Shown here piece by piece: positions 1 to 8,593 of a stretch of DNA of 18,420 nucleotides (its first letter is position 1; each line of letters begins with the position of its first letter). Source of the stretch: Thioalkalivibrio sp. (GTDB taxonomy: Bacteria; Pseudomonadota; Gammaproteobacteria; Ectothiorhodospirales; Ectothiorhodospiraceae); the NCBI GenBank assembly GCA_003555285.1, contig PWGH01000290.1, positions 1 to 18,420 of the forward strand, read 5' to 3'. Under the pieces are notes generated by a model. The model worked only from the letters and a program-made list of their open reading frames with translations. It had not been told where the DNA came from and made no database searches. A program made the position numbers and the translations under genes.

Positions 1-917
1 AGCGTCCGCGTGCGCTGCATGTGTTGCAGGCCGCCGCGGCCGTGGGTCAGATGGGCCTGATCCAGGCCTATGAACGCGAGTTTGCGAGCCATGGCCTGCA
101 TGCCGCGCAGGTGCTGCTGACCCACGACGATCTCGCCGACCGGGCCCGCTACCTGAATGCGCGCAGCACCATGCAGGCCCTGCTCGGGCTCGGCACCATT
201 CCGGTGGTGAACGAGAACGACACGGTGGCGAACGACGAGATCCGCCTGGGCGACAACGACACTCTCGGTGCCCTGGTCGCGAATCTGGTCGTCGCCGACC
301 TGCTGCTGATCCTGACCGATCAGCAAGGCCTGTTCGATCGTGATCCCCGGGAACATCCGGAGGCCGTACTCATCGCCGAGGGCAAGGCCTCCGATCCGTC
401 GCTGCGGGATCATGTATCGGCCCGCTTCGGCCGGCTGGGCCGTGGCGGCATGGCCACCAAATTGCTGGCGGCCGAGCGCGCGGCGCGTTCCGGCACCCAT
501 ACCGTGATCGCCTTCGGGCGCGAGCCTGAAGTCATTGCGCGGGTGGTCCGGGGAGAGAATGTGGGCACCTGGTTGAAGCCCGACCGCGAACCGATGGCCG
601 CCCGCAAGCGCTGGATCGCCGATCATCTGCATTCCCGCGGCGAGTTGGTGCTGGATGCCGGTGCCGCCCGGGTGGTGCAGGAATCCGGGCGCAGCCTGCT
701 CGCGGTCGGCGTGGTCGATGTGCGGGGCGGCTTTCATCGCGGCGAGGTGGTCACCTGCATCGACCCCGAGGGTCGCGGCATCGCGCGCGGGCTGTGCAAC
801 TACAGCGCGGAGGAGGTCCGTCGCATTCGCGGCCTGAAGGCCGAGGCGATCGAAACCGTACTCGGCTACGTTGCCGAACCCGAACTCATCCACCGCGACA
901 ATCTGATCCTGCTCTGA
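1..917 (+). CDS. proB: Glutamate 5-kinase, 5'-truncated by the window edge
   Basis: ProB phosphorylates L-glutamate to glutamyl-5-phosphate, the first step of proline synthesis in the cytoplasm. The frame is already open at base 3 and reads [19 protein letters not shown] before any good start, so the true start lies upstream; the GTG at 21 is internal. About 304 residues are visible and roughly 65-70 are missing compared with the usual 367-372. The amino-acid kinase core is seen in the [25 protein letters not shown] segment region (substrate and Mg-ATP binding) and in [12 protein letters not shown]. The last 100 or so residues (from about [13 protein letters not shown]) form the PUA domain found in most bacterial ProB. 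The gene converges on rpsT. Identification is secure; only the 5' end is unseen. Confidence 0.97.
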   Translation, partial: RPRALHVLQAAAAVGQMGLIQAYEREFASHGLHAAQVLLTHDDLADRARYLNARSTMQALLGLGTIPVVNENDTVANDEIRLGDNDTLGALVANLVVADLLLILTDQQGLFDRDPREHPEAVLIAEGKASDPSLRDHVSARFGRLGRGGMATKLLAAERAARSGTHTVIAFGREPEVIARVVRGENVGTWLKPDREPMAARKRWIADHLHSRGELVLDAGAARVVQESGRSLLAVGVVDVRGGFHRGEVVTCIDPEGRGIARGLCNYSAEEVRRIRGLKAEAIETVLGYVAEPELIHRDNLILL

Positions 918-960
918 TCCGTCGAGCCCCCGTCGCCGTTGGCAGGGGGTGTCGGTTTGC

Positions 961-990
961 GTAGGGTGGGCCAAGCCCAGCGGGCCCACC
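961..990 (+). repeat. REP-like palindrome with GTAG foot
   Basis: GTAG at 961-964 is followed directly by a hairpin with a perfect 8-bp stem, GGTGGGCC (965-972) and GGCCCACC (983-990), around a 10-nt loop AAGCCCAGCG. The tetranucleotide GTAG just 5' of a hairpin is the known recognition foot of REP sequences handled by REP-associated tyrosine transposases (RAYTs). It is the left outer arm of the composite element between proB and rpsT. Confidence 0.75.
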
Positions 991-1160
991 ATGGCCCTGG
1001 CCCCGGTGCCCAAGCCGTGCGGGGTGTGCCCGGTCCGGACCCGCTCAAGTCGTCCCTGAGCGCTCGTAGATGGCCATCCATGGCCATCTACGGGCCGGAC
1101 CGGGCACACCCCACACGGCTCTGCAGCGCTTTGCAAAGGTCGAGGCCCAAGGTGGTGGTG

Positions 1161-1184
1161 CGCTGCGCTTGGCCCACCCTTGTA
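1161..1184 (-). repeat. REP-like half element, opposite orientation
   Basis: CGCTGCGCTTGGCCCACC followed by CTTGTAC is the reverse-orientation counterpart of the repeat at 961-990, with the loop and one stem arm intact. The other arm (1153-1160, TGGTGGTG) is degenerate, so it no longer forms the full 8-bp hairpin. It closes the composite element. Confidence 0.6.
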
Positions 1185-1215
1185 CGCGGTTCGCGGTTGA
1201 GGGGGGGGCAAACGG

Positions 1216-1247
1216 AAGAGCCCGCCGGATGGATCCGGCGGGCTCTT
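1216..1247 (-). terminator. Terminator hairpin of rpsT, possibly bidirectional
   Basis: AAGAGCCCGCCGGAT (1216-1230) and ATCCGGCGGGCTCTT (1233-1247) are exactly complementary, giving a very strong GC-rich stem of up to 15 bp. It lies about 40 bp downstream of the rpsT stop codon. Read on the minus strand the stem is followed by CCGTTTG, so the T-tract is short. Read on the plus strand it is followed by CTTCGG. It could serve both rpsT and the converging proB transcript. The hairpin is certain; the efficiency is unknown. Confidence 0.75.
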
Positions 1248-1284
1248 CTTCGGCGGCACGCCGGGACATGGTCCCGGCGGGGGC

Positions 1285-1557
1285 TCAGGAGGCCTGGCTG
1301 AGTTCCCGGATGCGGGCGTTTAGGCGGCTCTTGTGCCGCGCGGCCTTGTTCGCATGGATCAGGCCCTTGCCGGCCGTGGAATCGATTACCGGCACCGCCT
1401 TGCGGTAGGCGCTGGTCGCCGCTTCCTGGTCACCGGCACGAATGGCCTTGAGCACATTCTTGACCGCGGTGCGGAAACGGGAACGGTTCGCCATGTTGTG
1501 GGCGCGGTGTTTTACGGCCTGTCGGGCACGCTTACGGGCTGATGCGATGTTCGCCAA
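1285..1557 (-). CDS. rpsT: 30S ribosomal protein S20
   Basis: S20 is a primary binding protein of the 16S rRNA 5' domain. The 90-residue product matches the family along its length: N-terminal [13 protein letters not shown], basic helical body, and the signature [22 protein letters not shown] near the C terminus (E. coli S20 is 87 residues). The start is TTG at 1557-1555, supported by a good ribosome-binding site, AAGAGGA, about 7 nt upstream. E. coli rpsT also uses a UUG start, which there takes part in translational autoregulation. The gene is divergent from the DsrE-like gene and convergent with proB. A matching sigma-70 promoter and terminator are visible. Confidence 0.98.
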   Translation of the reverse strand: MANIASARKRARQAVKHRAHNMANRSRFRTAVKNVLKAIRAGDQEAATSAYRKAVPVIDSTAGKGLIHANKAARHKSRLNARIRELSQAS

Positions 1558-1604
1558 GGCGAGTTCCTCTTGGATACCGTGTGAAGCAATCGGGAAGGGT
1601 GCGA

Positions 1605-1633
1605 AAAGTACCTTGAAGCGGCCTCGGCGTCAA
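1605..1633 (-). promoter_or_regulatory. Putative sigma-70 promoter of rpsT
   Basis: On the minus strand TTGACG (1633-1628, five of six consensus bases) is followed after exactly 17 bp by TACTTT (1610-1605, three of six). A GC-rich discriminator TCGCACCC follows. This puts transcription start near 1598 and leaves a leader of about 40 nt carrying the AAGAGGA ribosome-binding site. Spacing and -35 are good; the -10 is weak, and the discriminator type fits growth-rate or stringent control, which is inferred. Confidence 0.55.
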
Positions 1634-1809
1634 GTCGGTTCCGGTGTGGGTGCCGGGATCCGGCCGTGGCACGTCGCCGAGGGATGGAAACGGACCCCTG
1701 TAGCGTCCCTGTAAGATCCGTAATCCGGACCGGGATGCGGTCCCCAGGTGCGCAAGTGCCCGGTGGCGACCCCGCGAATTCCACACCCAGCCAACGAGGA
1801 AGAGACGCA

Positions 1810-2334
1810 ATGAAAGAGCCTGCAAGCCCGATGAACCCGGCCCGTGCCGTCGGCGGCTTCGCCCTGATGGCGCTGCTCCTGCTGGCCACCCTGCTGGTGG
1901 TGGCCCCCAAGGCGGCGAACGCCGCCGAGGCCCGCGTGGTCTACCATGCGGATTTTGCCGATCCGCGCCGCTTCTCCGCGATGCTCACCAGCATCAACAA
2001 CATGGTGATGCACTACGACGACAACTTCATCGATCACGACGTGCGGATCGTCTTCGTCGCGCACGGGATCCGCTTCGTGACCGACGATGCGCTGGCGGAT
2101 ACGCCCTTCGCCGAAGACGAGGTCCTGCGCGAGGAGCGCAGCACGCTGCGCGGGCGCCTGCTGTCCCTGAACACGATGCACAATGTCCGTCTGGAGTTGT
2201 GCGAGATCACCCGCAGCCAGATCGGCCTGGACACCGATGACGTGTATGACGCCCTCGAGTTCGTGCCCTCGGGCGTGGTGCGGCTGGCGGAGTTGCAGAA
2301 CCAGGAAGGCTTCGCCTACATCAAGATCGAGTAA
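1810..2334 (+). CDS. Exported DsrE-family (COG1416-like) protein
   Basis: The 174-residue product starts at ATG 1810, chosen for its GAGGAAGAG ribosome-binding site and because the N terminus is then a proper signal peptide: a hydrophobic run at about 15-33 (GGFALMALLLLATLLVVAP), then AANA-AEA as a likely signal peptidase I site near residue 38. The mature part (about 41-174) has the DsrE-like pattern VVYHADFADPRRFSAMLTSINN, then VRIVFVAHGIRFV, then VRLELCEIT with a lone Cys131 at the place where this family often carries a sulfur-binding cysteine, and the C-terminal PSGVVRLAELQNQEGFAYIKI. A periplasmic role in sulfur handling or persulfide binding is plausible but inferred; many COG1416 proteins have no known function. 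It stands alone, divergent from rpsT. It is not one of the canonical cytoplasmic DsrEFH subunits. Confidence 0.85.
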   Translation: MKEPASPMNPARAVGGFALMALLLLATLLVVAPKAANAAEARVVYHADFADPRRFSAMLTSINNMVMHYDDNFIDHDVRIVFVAHGIRFVTDDALADTPFAEDEVLREERSTLRGRLLSLNTMHNVRLELCEITRSQIGLDTDDVYDALEFVPSGVVRLAELQNQEGFAYIKIE

Positions 2335-2345
2335 ATGCGACGCTC

Positions 2346-2372
2346 GTAGGTGGGCCTGCTACGGGGCCCACT
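2346..2372 (+). repeat. REP-like palindrome (variant)
   Basis: GTAG at 2346-2349 overlaps a hairpin GGTGGGCC (2349-2356) / GGCCCACT (2365-2372) with an 8-nt loop; seven of eight pairs are kept. It is the plus-orientation partner of the repeat at 2385-2413. Confidence 0.55.
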
Positions 2373-2384
2373 CGGCCGCTGTGT

Positions 2385-2413
2385 GGTGGGCCCGCTGCGC
2401 TTGGCCCACCCTT
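2385..2413 (-). repeat. REP-like palindrome, opposite orientation
   Basis: Perfect 8-bp stem GGTGGGCC (2385-2392) / GGCCCACC (2403-2410) with a 10-nt loop CGCTGCGCTT, followed by CTT. Read on the minus strand it has the same loop type, AAGCGCAGCG, as the other copies. With 2346-2372 it forms an inverted pair 12 bp apart, just 3' of the DsrE-like gene and about 100 bp before murJ. Confidence 0.7.
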
Positions 2414-2458
2414 GTATGTTGAAGCTGTGTTGGGATCATGCTTGCGCACGGGTGGTGT

Positions 2459-2487
2459 TTCATGCGGGGGCGCGGGTGGCCTACACT
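2459..2487 (+). promoter_or_regulatory. Possible promoter for murJ
   Basis: TACACT at 2482-2487 matches four of six bases of the -10 consensus, with a weak -35-like TTCATG at 2459-2464 and a 17-bp spacer. It lies between the REP pair and the murJ start. The -35 is poor, so this is tentative. Confidence 0.3.
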
Positions 2488-2513
2488 GGCGCGTTTGGTG
2501 AGTCAGGGTTGCC

Positions 2514-4073
2514 GTGAACCGCATCTTCCGTTCCACCGCCATCGTCAGCGGCATGACCCTGATCTCCCGGATCCTGGGTTACCTGCGCGACATGGTGCTG
2601 GCGGTGACCTTCGGTGCCGGGTCCACGACCGACGCGTTCTTCGTCGCGTTTCGGATCCCGAATTTCTTTCGTCGCCTGTTCGCGGAGGGGGCTTTCTCCC
2701 AGGCCTTCGTGCCGGTGTTCGCGGAATACCGGCAGCAGCACGGCCGGGTGGCCCTGCGCGATCTGCTCGATCACACCGCCGGCACGCTGATGGTAATCCT
2801 GAGCCTGGTGACGCTGATCGGCGTGCTGGCCGCACCGTGGTTGATCTGGGTCTTCGCGCCGGGGCTGGCACAGGCCGAGGGCCGTCAGGATCTGGCGGCG
2901 CAGATGCTGCGGATCACCTTTCCGTATTTGCTGTTCATCTCGCTGACCGCGATGGCCGCCGGGATTCTGAACAGCATCGGCCGCTTCGCGGTACCGGCGT
3001 TCACCCCGGTCTTTCTGAACCTGGCGCTGATCGGCGCGGCGTTGTGGGGCGCGCCGCTGTTTGCGGAACCGATCGTCGCGCTGGCCTGGGGCGTGTTTCT
3101 GGCCGGCGTGCTGCAGCTCGCCTTCCAGGTGCCGTTTCTGGTGCGGGCCGGCCTGTTACCGCGGCCGCGCCTGCGGCGTGCGCATGCCGGCGTGCGCAAG
3201 ATCGTCCGCTTGATGCTGCCGGCGATCCTCGGCACGTCGGTGGTGCAGGTGAATCTGCTGGTCGATACGATCGTGGCCTCGTTCCTGGTCGCCGGATCGA
3301 TCTCCTGGTTGTATTTCGGCGACCGTTTCGTCGAATTGCCGCTGGCGCTGTTCGGCATCGCCATCGCCACGGTAATCCTGCCGCGCCTGTCCGGCGAGCA
3401 CGCGCGGGCCGATCAGGCGGCCTTCGGGCGCACCCTGGACTGGGCCCTGCGGATGGCGCTGCTGGTGGCGCTGCCGGCCACCGCCGGGCTGATCGTGCTG
3501 GCGGTGCCGATTCTCGCGACACTGATCCAGTACAGCGCCTTCACCGAACACGACACCCGCATGGCGGCGATGGCCCTGGCCGCCTACGGCCTCGGGCTGC
3601 CAGCCTTCATCCTGATCAAGATCCTGGCGCCCGGCTTCTTCGCGCGCCAGGACACCCGGACGCCGGTGAAGATCGCGGTGATCGCGATGCTCGCGAACAT
3701 CGGGCTGAATGCGCTGTTCGTGTTGCCCTGGTACCTCTCCGGCGTGCCCGGTGCTCATGCCGGCCTCGCGCTCGCGACCTCGGCCTCGGCCTACCTGAAC
3801 GCGGGCTTGTTGTATCGCGGCCTGTTGCGCGAGGGCATCTACCAGCCGGGGCCGGTGCTACCGGGCTTCCAGATGGGCCTGTGGTCCGCGCTCGCGGTGA
3901 TGATTGCGCTGCTGCTGTGGCTCGCACCGGGCTGGGACCAGTGGTCGGCCTGGGCCGCCCCCGAGCGCGGCCTGGTCCTGCTCGGCCTGATCAGCGCCGG
4001 CGCCGGCAGCTTTATGCTCGTGCTCTGGCTCGCCGGCCTGCGCCCGCGCCAGTTTCTGCTGCACGACACCTGA
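2514..4073 (+). CDS. murJ: Lipid II flippase MurJ (MviN)
   Basis: MurJ moves the peptidoglycan precursor lipid II across the inner membrane. The 519-residue, strongly hydrophobic protein has the normal family length (E. coli 511-512) and 14 expected membrane segments. The N terminus, IVSGMTLISRILGYLRDMV, aligns with E. coli MurJ, keeping the essential cavity residues Arg19, Arg25, Asp40, Asn50 and Arg53 (E. coli R18, R24, D39, N49, R52). The signature DAFFVAFRIPNFFRRLFAEG-AFSQAF is intact. The start is GTG 2514 with CAGGG upstream; an ATG-start reading in another frame over this gene is a shadow. It heads the block leading to ribF, with a 185-bp gap that may contain a separate ribF promoter. 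Confidence 0.97.
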   Translation: MNRIFRSTAIVSGMTLISRILGYLRDMVLAVTFGAGSTTDAFFVAFRIPNFFRRLFAEGAFSQAFVPVFAEYRQQHGRVALRDLLDHTAGTLMVILSLVTLIGVLAAPWLIWVFAPGLAQAEGRQDLAAQMLRITFPYLLFISLTAMAAGILNSIGRFAVPAFTPVFLNLALIGAALWGAPLFAEPIVALAWGVFLAGVLQLAFQVPFLVRAGLLPRPRLRRAHAGVRKIVRLMLPAILGTSVVQVNLLVDTIVASFLVAGSISWLYFGDRFVELPLALFGIAIATVILPRLSGEHARADQAAFGRTLDWALRMALLVALPATAGLIVLAVPILATLIQYSAFTEHDTRMAAMALAAYGLGLPAFILIKILAPGFFARQDTRTPVKIAVIAMLANIGLNALFVLPWYLSGVPGAHAGLALATSASAYLNAGLLYRGLLREGIYQPGPVLPGFQMGLWSALAVMIALLLWLAPGWDQWSAWAAPERGLVLLGLISAGAGSFMLVLWLAGLRPRQFLLHDT

Positions 4074-4204
4074 GTGCCTGTATGTCCTGGCTTGAGGTCT
4101 TCGCCTGAGTCTTGGGCGATGCGTCAAGGGTTCTTTCGCGGCCGCCGAGGCCGGTCCGGCCCGTGCGCTGTGGCCGCGTGCCCGGAGGCGAAGGCTGGCC
4201 CTGG

Positions 4205-4233
4205 ATGTGGTGGCGGCGGGGGCGGGGTATACT
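4205..4233 (+). promoter_or_regulatory. Possible promoter for the ribF-ispH operon
   Basis: TATACT at 4228-4233 is a five-of-six -10 match within GGGGTATACTCGCCCC, 25 bp before the ribF start codon. The -35 candidate 17 bp upstream, ATGTGG (4205-4210), is poor. The rest of the murJ-ribF gap (4074-4227) shows no gene, repeat or convincing terminator. Confidence 0.4.
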
Positions 4234-4258
4234 CGCCCCTTTGCGCGGATGAGTGGCG

Positions 4259-5239
4259 ATGCGGTTGTTGCGCGGCTTGACCCTCCGCAACCCGTTGGAT
4301 TCCGGGGCGGCGGTCACAATCGGGAATTTCGATGGCCTGCACCGGGGGCATCAGGCGGTCGTGTCCCGTCTGCTGGCCGCGGGCGCCGGTCTGCACGCGC
4401 CTTCGGTACTGATCACCTTCGAGCCCTTGCCGCAGGAGTTCTTTGTGCCTGAACGGGCGCCGGGGCGGTTGCAGCGGCTGCGCGATCGCGTCGACTTCCT
4501 GCGTTCCACCGGCCTGGATGCGGTGTGGCTGATGCGTTTTGCGGCGCCGCTGGCGAGCCTGCCCGCGGAGGCTTTCGTCGAGCGCGTGCTGCGTCAGTCG
4601 TTGCAGGCCCGCCATGTGCTGGTCGGCGACGACTTTCGTTTCGGCCAGGGTCGGGGCGGGGACTTCGCACTGCTCGAGGCCATGGGCCGGGACCTGGGCT
4701 TTACGGTGGAGTCGACCCCGACCGTGGTCGACGCCGAGGGCCGCATCAGCAGCACCCGCGTGCGCGCGGCCGTCCAGGCCGGCGACTTCGACGCTGCGGC
4801 CCGGCTGCTCGGGCGCCGGTACGGCATCTGCGGCCGGGTGTCGCACGGCGACAAGCGCGGCCGGCTGATCGGATTTCCCACCGCCAACCTGCGCCTGGGC
4901 CGCCAGCCGATGGCGCTACGCGGCGTATTCGCCGGCTGGCTGCACGTTCAGGACGGCACCCGCCTGCCGGCGGTCACCAATATCGGCTGGCGACCGACGG
5001 TGGCCGGCACCGAGCAGCGTCTGGAGGCGCATGCGCTGGATGCCAGCATCGACCTGTACGGTCGCCTGGTGCGCTTCGAGCCGCTGGCGAGCCTGCGCGG
5101 CGAGCAGCGCTTCGATTCGCTGGATGCGCTGAAGGCGCAGATCGCGCGCGACGTCGAGTCCGCGCGGGCCGTGTTCGCGAACCCCTCCTCAGCAGCAGCC
5201 GGCCTGACCGGCCTATCGGACATTGATCATGGCACGTAA
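4259..5239 (+). CDS. ribF: Bifunctional riboflavin kinase / FAD synthetase
   Basis: RibF turns riboflavin into FMN and then FAD. The 326-residue protein has the N-terminal nucleotidyltransferase domain with [12 protein letters not shown] (20-31), the family's nucleotide-binding motif, and ISSTRVR (163-169). The C-terminal riboflavin kinase domain carries GFPTAN (205-210), then [10 protein letters not shown] and the acidic DLYGR segment. ATG 4259 is preferred because MRLLRGL matches the usual RibF N terminus; GTG 4253 in the same frame would add two residues. The 3' end overlaps ileS by 11 bp, so translation is likely coupled. This ribF-ileS-lspA-fkpB-ispH order is the same as in E. coli. Confidence 0.97.
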   Translation: MRLLRGLTLRNPLDSGAAVTIGNFDGLHRGHQAVVSRLLAAGAGLHAPSVLITFEPLPQEFFVPERAPGRLQRLRDRVDFLRSTGLDAVWLMRFAAPLASLPAEAFVERVLRQSLQARHVLVGDDFRFGQGRGGDFALLEAMGRDLGFTVESTPTVVDAEGRISSTRVRAAVQAGDFDAAARLLGRRYGICGRVSHGDKRGRLIGFPTANLRLGRQPMALRGVFAGWLHVQDGTRLPAVTNIGWRPTVAGTEQRLEAHALDASIDLYGRLVRFEPLASLRGEQRFDSLDALKAQIARDVESARAVFANPSSAAAGLTGLSDIDHGT

Positions 5240-8093
5240 ACCGGCTCCGCCGAATCCCTACAAGCACACCCTGAACCTGCCCGAAACCGCCTTTCCGATG
5301 CGGGCCGGCCTCGCGCAGCGGGAGCCCGAGTGGCTGCAGCAATGGACCGAGGCGGAGCGCTATCGGCGCCTGCGCGAGCATTGCGCCGGCCGGCCGCGCT
5401 TCATCCTCGCGGATGGGCCGCCGTACGCCAACGGCGCAATCCACGTCGGCCATGCGGTGAACAAGATCCTGAAGGACTTCATCGTCAAGAGCCGGACGCT
5501 GTCCGGCTTCGATGCCCCTTTCGTGCCCGGCTGGGACTGCCACGGGCTGCCGATCGAGTTGAAGGTCGAGCAGCAACTCGGCAAGGCGGGCCATGACGTG
5601 GAGCCGTCGGTGTTTCGCAGCGCGTGTCGCGCCTACGCGGCCGAGCAGGTGGCGGGACAGAGCGCGGAGTTCCAGCGCCTGGGCGTGCTGGCGGACTGGG
5701 AGCATCCCTACCTGACCATGGACTACGCGATCGAGGCCGACACCATCCGCGCGCTCGGCCGGATCATGGCCCGCGACCACGTGCAGATGGGCGAGAAGCC
5801 GGTGCATTGGTGCGTGGACTGCGGTTCGGCGCTGGCCGAGGCCGAGGTCGAGTACGAGGACAAGATCTCGCTTGCGATCGACGTGCGCTTTTGCGTTCCG
5901 GACGACATCGACCTGTTGCGGCGCATGGCGCTGGAGGGCGATTCCCACGGGCCGGCCAGCGTGGTGATCTGGACCACCACCGCCTGGACGCTGCCGGCCA
6001 ACCAGGCGGTGACGCTGCACCCCGAGCTCGAGTACGTGCTGGTGCAGTTCGAGCGCGAGCGCCTGCTGGTGGCCGCGGATCTCCTGGAGGAATGCCAGCA
6101 GCGCTACCAGCTCGGGGAGGGCGTGATCGTCGGTCGCGTCCGGGGTCAAGGCCTCGAGGGCCTGATGTTGCAGCCCCCCTTCCTGGAGCGCCAGGTGCCC
6201 CTGATCCTCGGTGAACACGTGACCACCGAGGCCGGCACCGGTTGCGTGCACACCGCGCCGGGCCATGGCCAGGACGATTACGTGGTCGGCCGGCGCTATC
6301 AATTGCCGGTCGAAAACCCGGTGGGTCCGGACGGGCATTTCCTGCCCGGGACGCCGTTCTTTGCCGGAGAGAACGTGCACCAGGCGAATGCGCATGTGGT
6401 CGACGTGCTGCGCGAGCACGGGACTCTGGTGGTCGCGAACAAGATCCATCACAGCTATCCGCATTGCTGGCGGCACAAGACGCCGATCATCTTCCGGTCC
6501 ACCCCGCAGTGGTTCATCAGCATGGATCACGCCGATCTGCGCAGCGAGGCCCTGCAGGCGATCGCGAAGGTCCGCTGGCTGCCGGACTGGGGCCAGGCGC
6601 GCATTCACGGCATGGTCGAGAAGCGCCCGGACTGGTGCATCTCGCGCCAGCGCAACTGGGCCGGGCCGATCCCGGTGTTCCTGCACCGGGAGACCGGGCG
6701 GCTGCACCCGCGCACGCCGGCGCTGCTCGAGGCGGTGGCGCAGCGGGTGGAACAGGGCGGCATCGAGGCCTGGTTCGCGCTGCGCCCGGAGGAAGTTCTG
6801 GGGCCGGAGGCGGACCAGTACCTGAAGTCCAAGGACACGCTGGATGTCTGGTTCGATTCCGGGGTCACGCACTTCAGCGTCAGCAGCCGGCGTGCCGAGC
6901 TGGGGTTGCCCGCGGATCTCTACCTCGAGGGTTCGGACCAGCATCGGGGCTGGTTCCAGTCCAGCCTGCTGACCAGCATCGCGATGGAGGGCCGCGCGCC
7001 TTACCGCGCGGTGCTGACCCACGGCTTCACCGTCGACGAGAACGGCGAGAAGATGTCGAAGTCGCGCGGCAACGTCGTCGCGCCGCAGGAGGTGGTCTCG
7101 ACCCTCGGTGCCGACATCCTGCGCCTGTGGGTGGCGGCCACCGATTTTTCCGGCGAGATGGCGATCTCGCCGGGGATTCTCGAGCGCACCGCCGATGCCT
7201 ACCGGCGCATCCGCAACACCACGCGCTTTCTGCTTGCGAACCTGAACGGCTTCGAGCCGCAGCGCGATGCGCTGGCGCTGGAGGCCCTGCTGCCGCTGGA
7301 CCGCTGGATCGTCGATCGAGCCCTCGGCGTGCAGACGCAGGTGGTGCAGGCCTACGACGACTATCAGTTCCACCAGATCTACCAGCGCGTGCACAACTTC
7401 TGTTCGGTGGAACTCGGCAGCTTCTACCTGGATGTGATCAAGGATCGCCAGTACACCACGCCGGCCGACAGCCAGGCGCGACGGTCGGCGCAGACCGCGA
7501 TGCACCACGTCGCCGAGGCCCTGACCCGGTGGATCGCCCCGATCCTGAGCTTCACCGCCGAGGAGATCTGGGTCTTGCTGCCGGGGCCGCGCGCCGAGAG
7601 CGTGCTGTTTGCGGGCTGGTACGACAAGCTCGAACCGCTGGCCGCGGATGCGGTCTTCAGCGCCGCCGATTGGGACCGGATCCTCGAGGTGCGCACCGAG
7701 GTTGCCCGTGCGATTGAGGTCGCGCGCCAGGAGCAGGGCCTCGGTGGCTCGCTGAATGCCGAAATCGACCTGTATGCTGGCGGCGAACTCGCCGAGCTGC
7801 TGCATCGCCTGGGTGATGAACTGCGCTTCGTGCTGATCACTTCGGCCGCGCGGGTGCTGCCGGAACCGGCCCCCGGCGGTGTCGTCGCCGAGGCGGTGGC
7901 GCCGGGTCCGCGGCCGGTGACCCTGGAGGATGGCACTCCTCTTGCGATCGAGGTGCGCAAGAGCGAGCACCCCAAATGCGTGCGGTGCTGGCATCGGCGC
8001 CCGGATGTGGGGAGCCACGATGCCCATCCGGAGCTCTGTGGACGTTGCGTCGACAATGTCGATGGGCCGGGCGAGCAGCGGAGGTTCGCCTGA
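5229..8093 (+). CDS. ileS: Isoleucyl-tRNA synthetase
   Basis: IleS is a class I synthetase that charges tRNA-Ile and edits valine. The product has 954 residues from ATG 5229 (E. coli 938). The HIGH motif appears as HVGH (72-75) in [13 protein letters not shown] and the KMSKS motif is intact at 608-612. The CP1 editing domain is recognisable from [14 protein letters not shown], and [10 protein letters not shown] lies in the catalytic core. A C-terminal zinc site is formed by Cys917, Cys920, Cys937 and Cys940 (CVRC...CGRC), as in the eubacterial type sensitive to mupirocin. An upstream TTG at 5223 is less likely. It starts inside the ribF end and its stop overlaps the lspA start (TGATG). Confidence 0.98.
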   Translation: MARKPAPPNPYKHTLNLPETAFPMRAGLAQREPEWLQQWTEAERYRRLREHCAGRPRFILADGPPYANGAIHVGHAVNKILKDFIVKSRTLSGFDAPFVPGWDCHGLPIELKVEQQLGKAGHDVEPSVFRSACRAYAAEQVAGQSAEFQRLGVLADWEHPYLTMDYAIEADTIRALGRIMARDHVQMGEKPVHWCVDCGSALAEAEVEYEDKISLAIDVRFCVPDDIDLLRRMALEGDSHGPASVVIWTTTAWTLPANQAVTLHPELEYVLVQFERERLLVAADLLEECQQRYQLGEGVIVGRVRGQGLEGLMLQPPFLERQVPLILGEHVTTEAGTGCVHTAPGHGQDDYVVGRRYQLPVENPVGPDGHFLPGTPFFAGENVHQANAHVVDVLREHGTLVVANKIHHSYPHCWRHKTPIIFRSTPQWFISMDHADLRSEALQAIAKVRWLPDWGQARIHGMVEKRPDWCISRQRNWAGPIPVFLHRETGRLHPRTPALLEAVAQRVEQGGIEAWFALRPEEVLGPEADQYLKSKDTLDVWFDSGVTHFSVSSRRAELGLPADLYLEGSDQHRGWFQSSLLTSIAMEGRAPYRAVLTHGFTVDENGEKMSKSRGNVVAPQEVVSTLGADILRLWVAATDFSGEMAISPGILERTADAYRRIRNTTRFLLANLNGFEPQRDALALEALLPLDRWIVDRALGVQTQVVQAYDDYQFHQIYQRVHNFCSVELGSFYLDVIKDRQYTTPADSQARRSAQTAMHHVAEALTRWIAPILSFTAEEIWVLLPGPRAESVLFAGWYDKLEPLAADAVFSAADWDRILEVRTEVARAIEVARQEQGLGGSLNAEIDLYAGGELAELLHRLGDELRFVLITSAARVLPEPAPGGVVAEAVAPGPRPVTLEDGTPLAIEVRKSEHPKCVRCWHRRPDVGSHDAHPELCGRCVDNVDGPGEQRRFA

Positions 8094-8593
8094 TGTGGGG
8101 GCGTAGCGGGCTGCGGGTGGGCCTGGTGCTGGCGACGGTCGTGTTGGTGCTCGATCAGATCACCAAGCTGTGGGCCGAGCGCGCCCTGACCCTGTACGCG
8201 CCGGTGGAGATCACGTCCTTCTTCAACCTGACCCTGGTCTACAACCCCGGTGCCGCGTTCAGCTTCCTGAGTTCGGCCGGAGGCTGGCAGCGCTGGTTCC
8301 TGTCCGCGATTGCCTTCGGCGTGGGGCTGGTGCTGGTGGTGTGGCTGTCGCGCGTGCCGCGCCAGGCCTGGTTGTCGGTGACCTCGCTTGGACTGATCCT
8401 GGGCGGCGCCTTCGGCAATCTGATCGATCGGGTGCGGATCGGCCGGGTCATTGATTTCGTCGATCTCCACTATGCCGGACTGCACTGGCCGGCCTTCAAC
8501 GTGGCCGATGCGGCGATCACGGTCGGGGCCATTTGCCTGATCATCGCCACCTTCACCGAACAGCGTACCCACGTCGTCGAGGACAAGGCATGA
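8093..8593 (+). CDS. lspA: Lipoprotein signal peptidase (signal peptidase II)
   Basis: LspA cleaves the signal peptide of diacylglyceryl-modified prolipoproteins in the inner membrane. The 166-residue protein has four expected membrane segments. The family motifs FNLTLVYNPGAAFSF, GGAFGNLIDR, VIDFVD and FNVADAAI are all present. Asp121 and Asp139 correspond to the two catalytic aspartates (D124 and D143 in P. aeruginosa LspA). The start ATG 8093 shares its A with the ileS stop and has GGAGG 8-9 nt upstream, so translation is probably coupled. Its end overlaps the fkpB start. Confidence 0.97.
   Translation: MWGRSGLRVGLVLATVVLVLDQITKLWAERALTLYAPVEITSFFNLTLVYNPGAAFSFLSSAGGWQRWFLSAIAFGVGLVLVVWLSRVPRQAWLSVTSLGLILGGAFGNLIDRVRIGRVIDFVDLHYAGLHWPAFNVADAAITVGAICLIIATFTEQRTHVVEDKA

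Larger units (their letters stand above)
961..1184. repeat. Composite nested inverted-repeat element (REP pair enclosing a larger palindrome)
   Basis: Three levels of inverted repeat are nested in the proB-rpsT gap. The outer arms are AGGGTGGGCCAAG at 963-975 and its exact complement at 1168-1180. The middle arms are about 1015-1039 and 1093-1118, both built on GGGGTGTGCCCGGTCCGG read in opposite directions. The core is a near-perfect palindrome at 1065-1092, GTAGATGGCCAT-CC-ATGGCCATCTAC with one flanking C-G pair. Any open frames here are by-products of the repeat. It resembles a BIME or a small non-autonomous mobile element; no transposase gene is present. The symmetry is read directly from the sequence; the mobile origin is inferred. 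Confidence 0.75.

Noticed and set aside
939..1301. Short frames in the proB-rpsT gap on both strands
   Set aside because: They are generated by the inverted repeats and the terminator hairpin, lack ribosome-binding sites and have no protein resemblance.
2438..4108. Plus-strand frame of 556 codons overlapping murJ
   Set aside because: It is the +1-shifted reading of murJ, Arg/Gly/Pro/Ala-rich with no membrane segments; the GTG 2514 frame is clearly MurJ.
4974..8027. Open minus-strand frame of over 1000 codons opposite ribF/ileS
   Set aside because: It lies antisense to a full, highly conserved IleS with all motifs. Its translation is low-complexity His/Arg/Gln/Leu-rich with no family resemblance, a typical shadow in GC-rich DNA.
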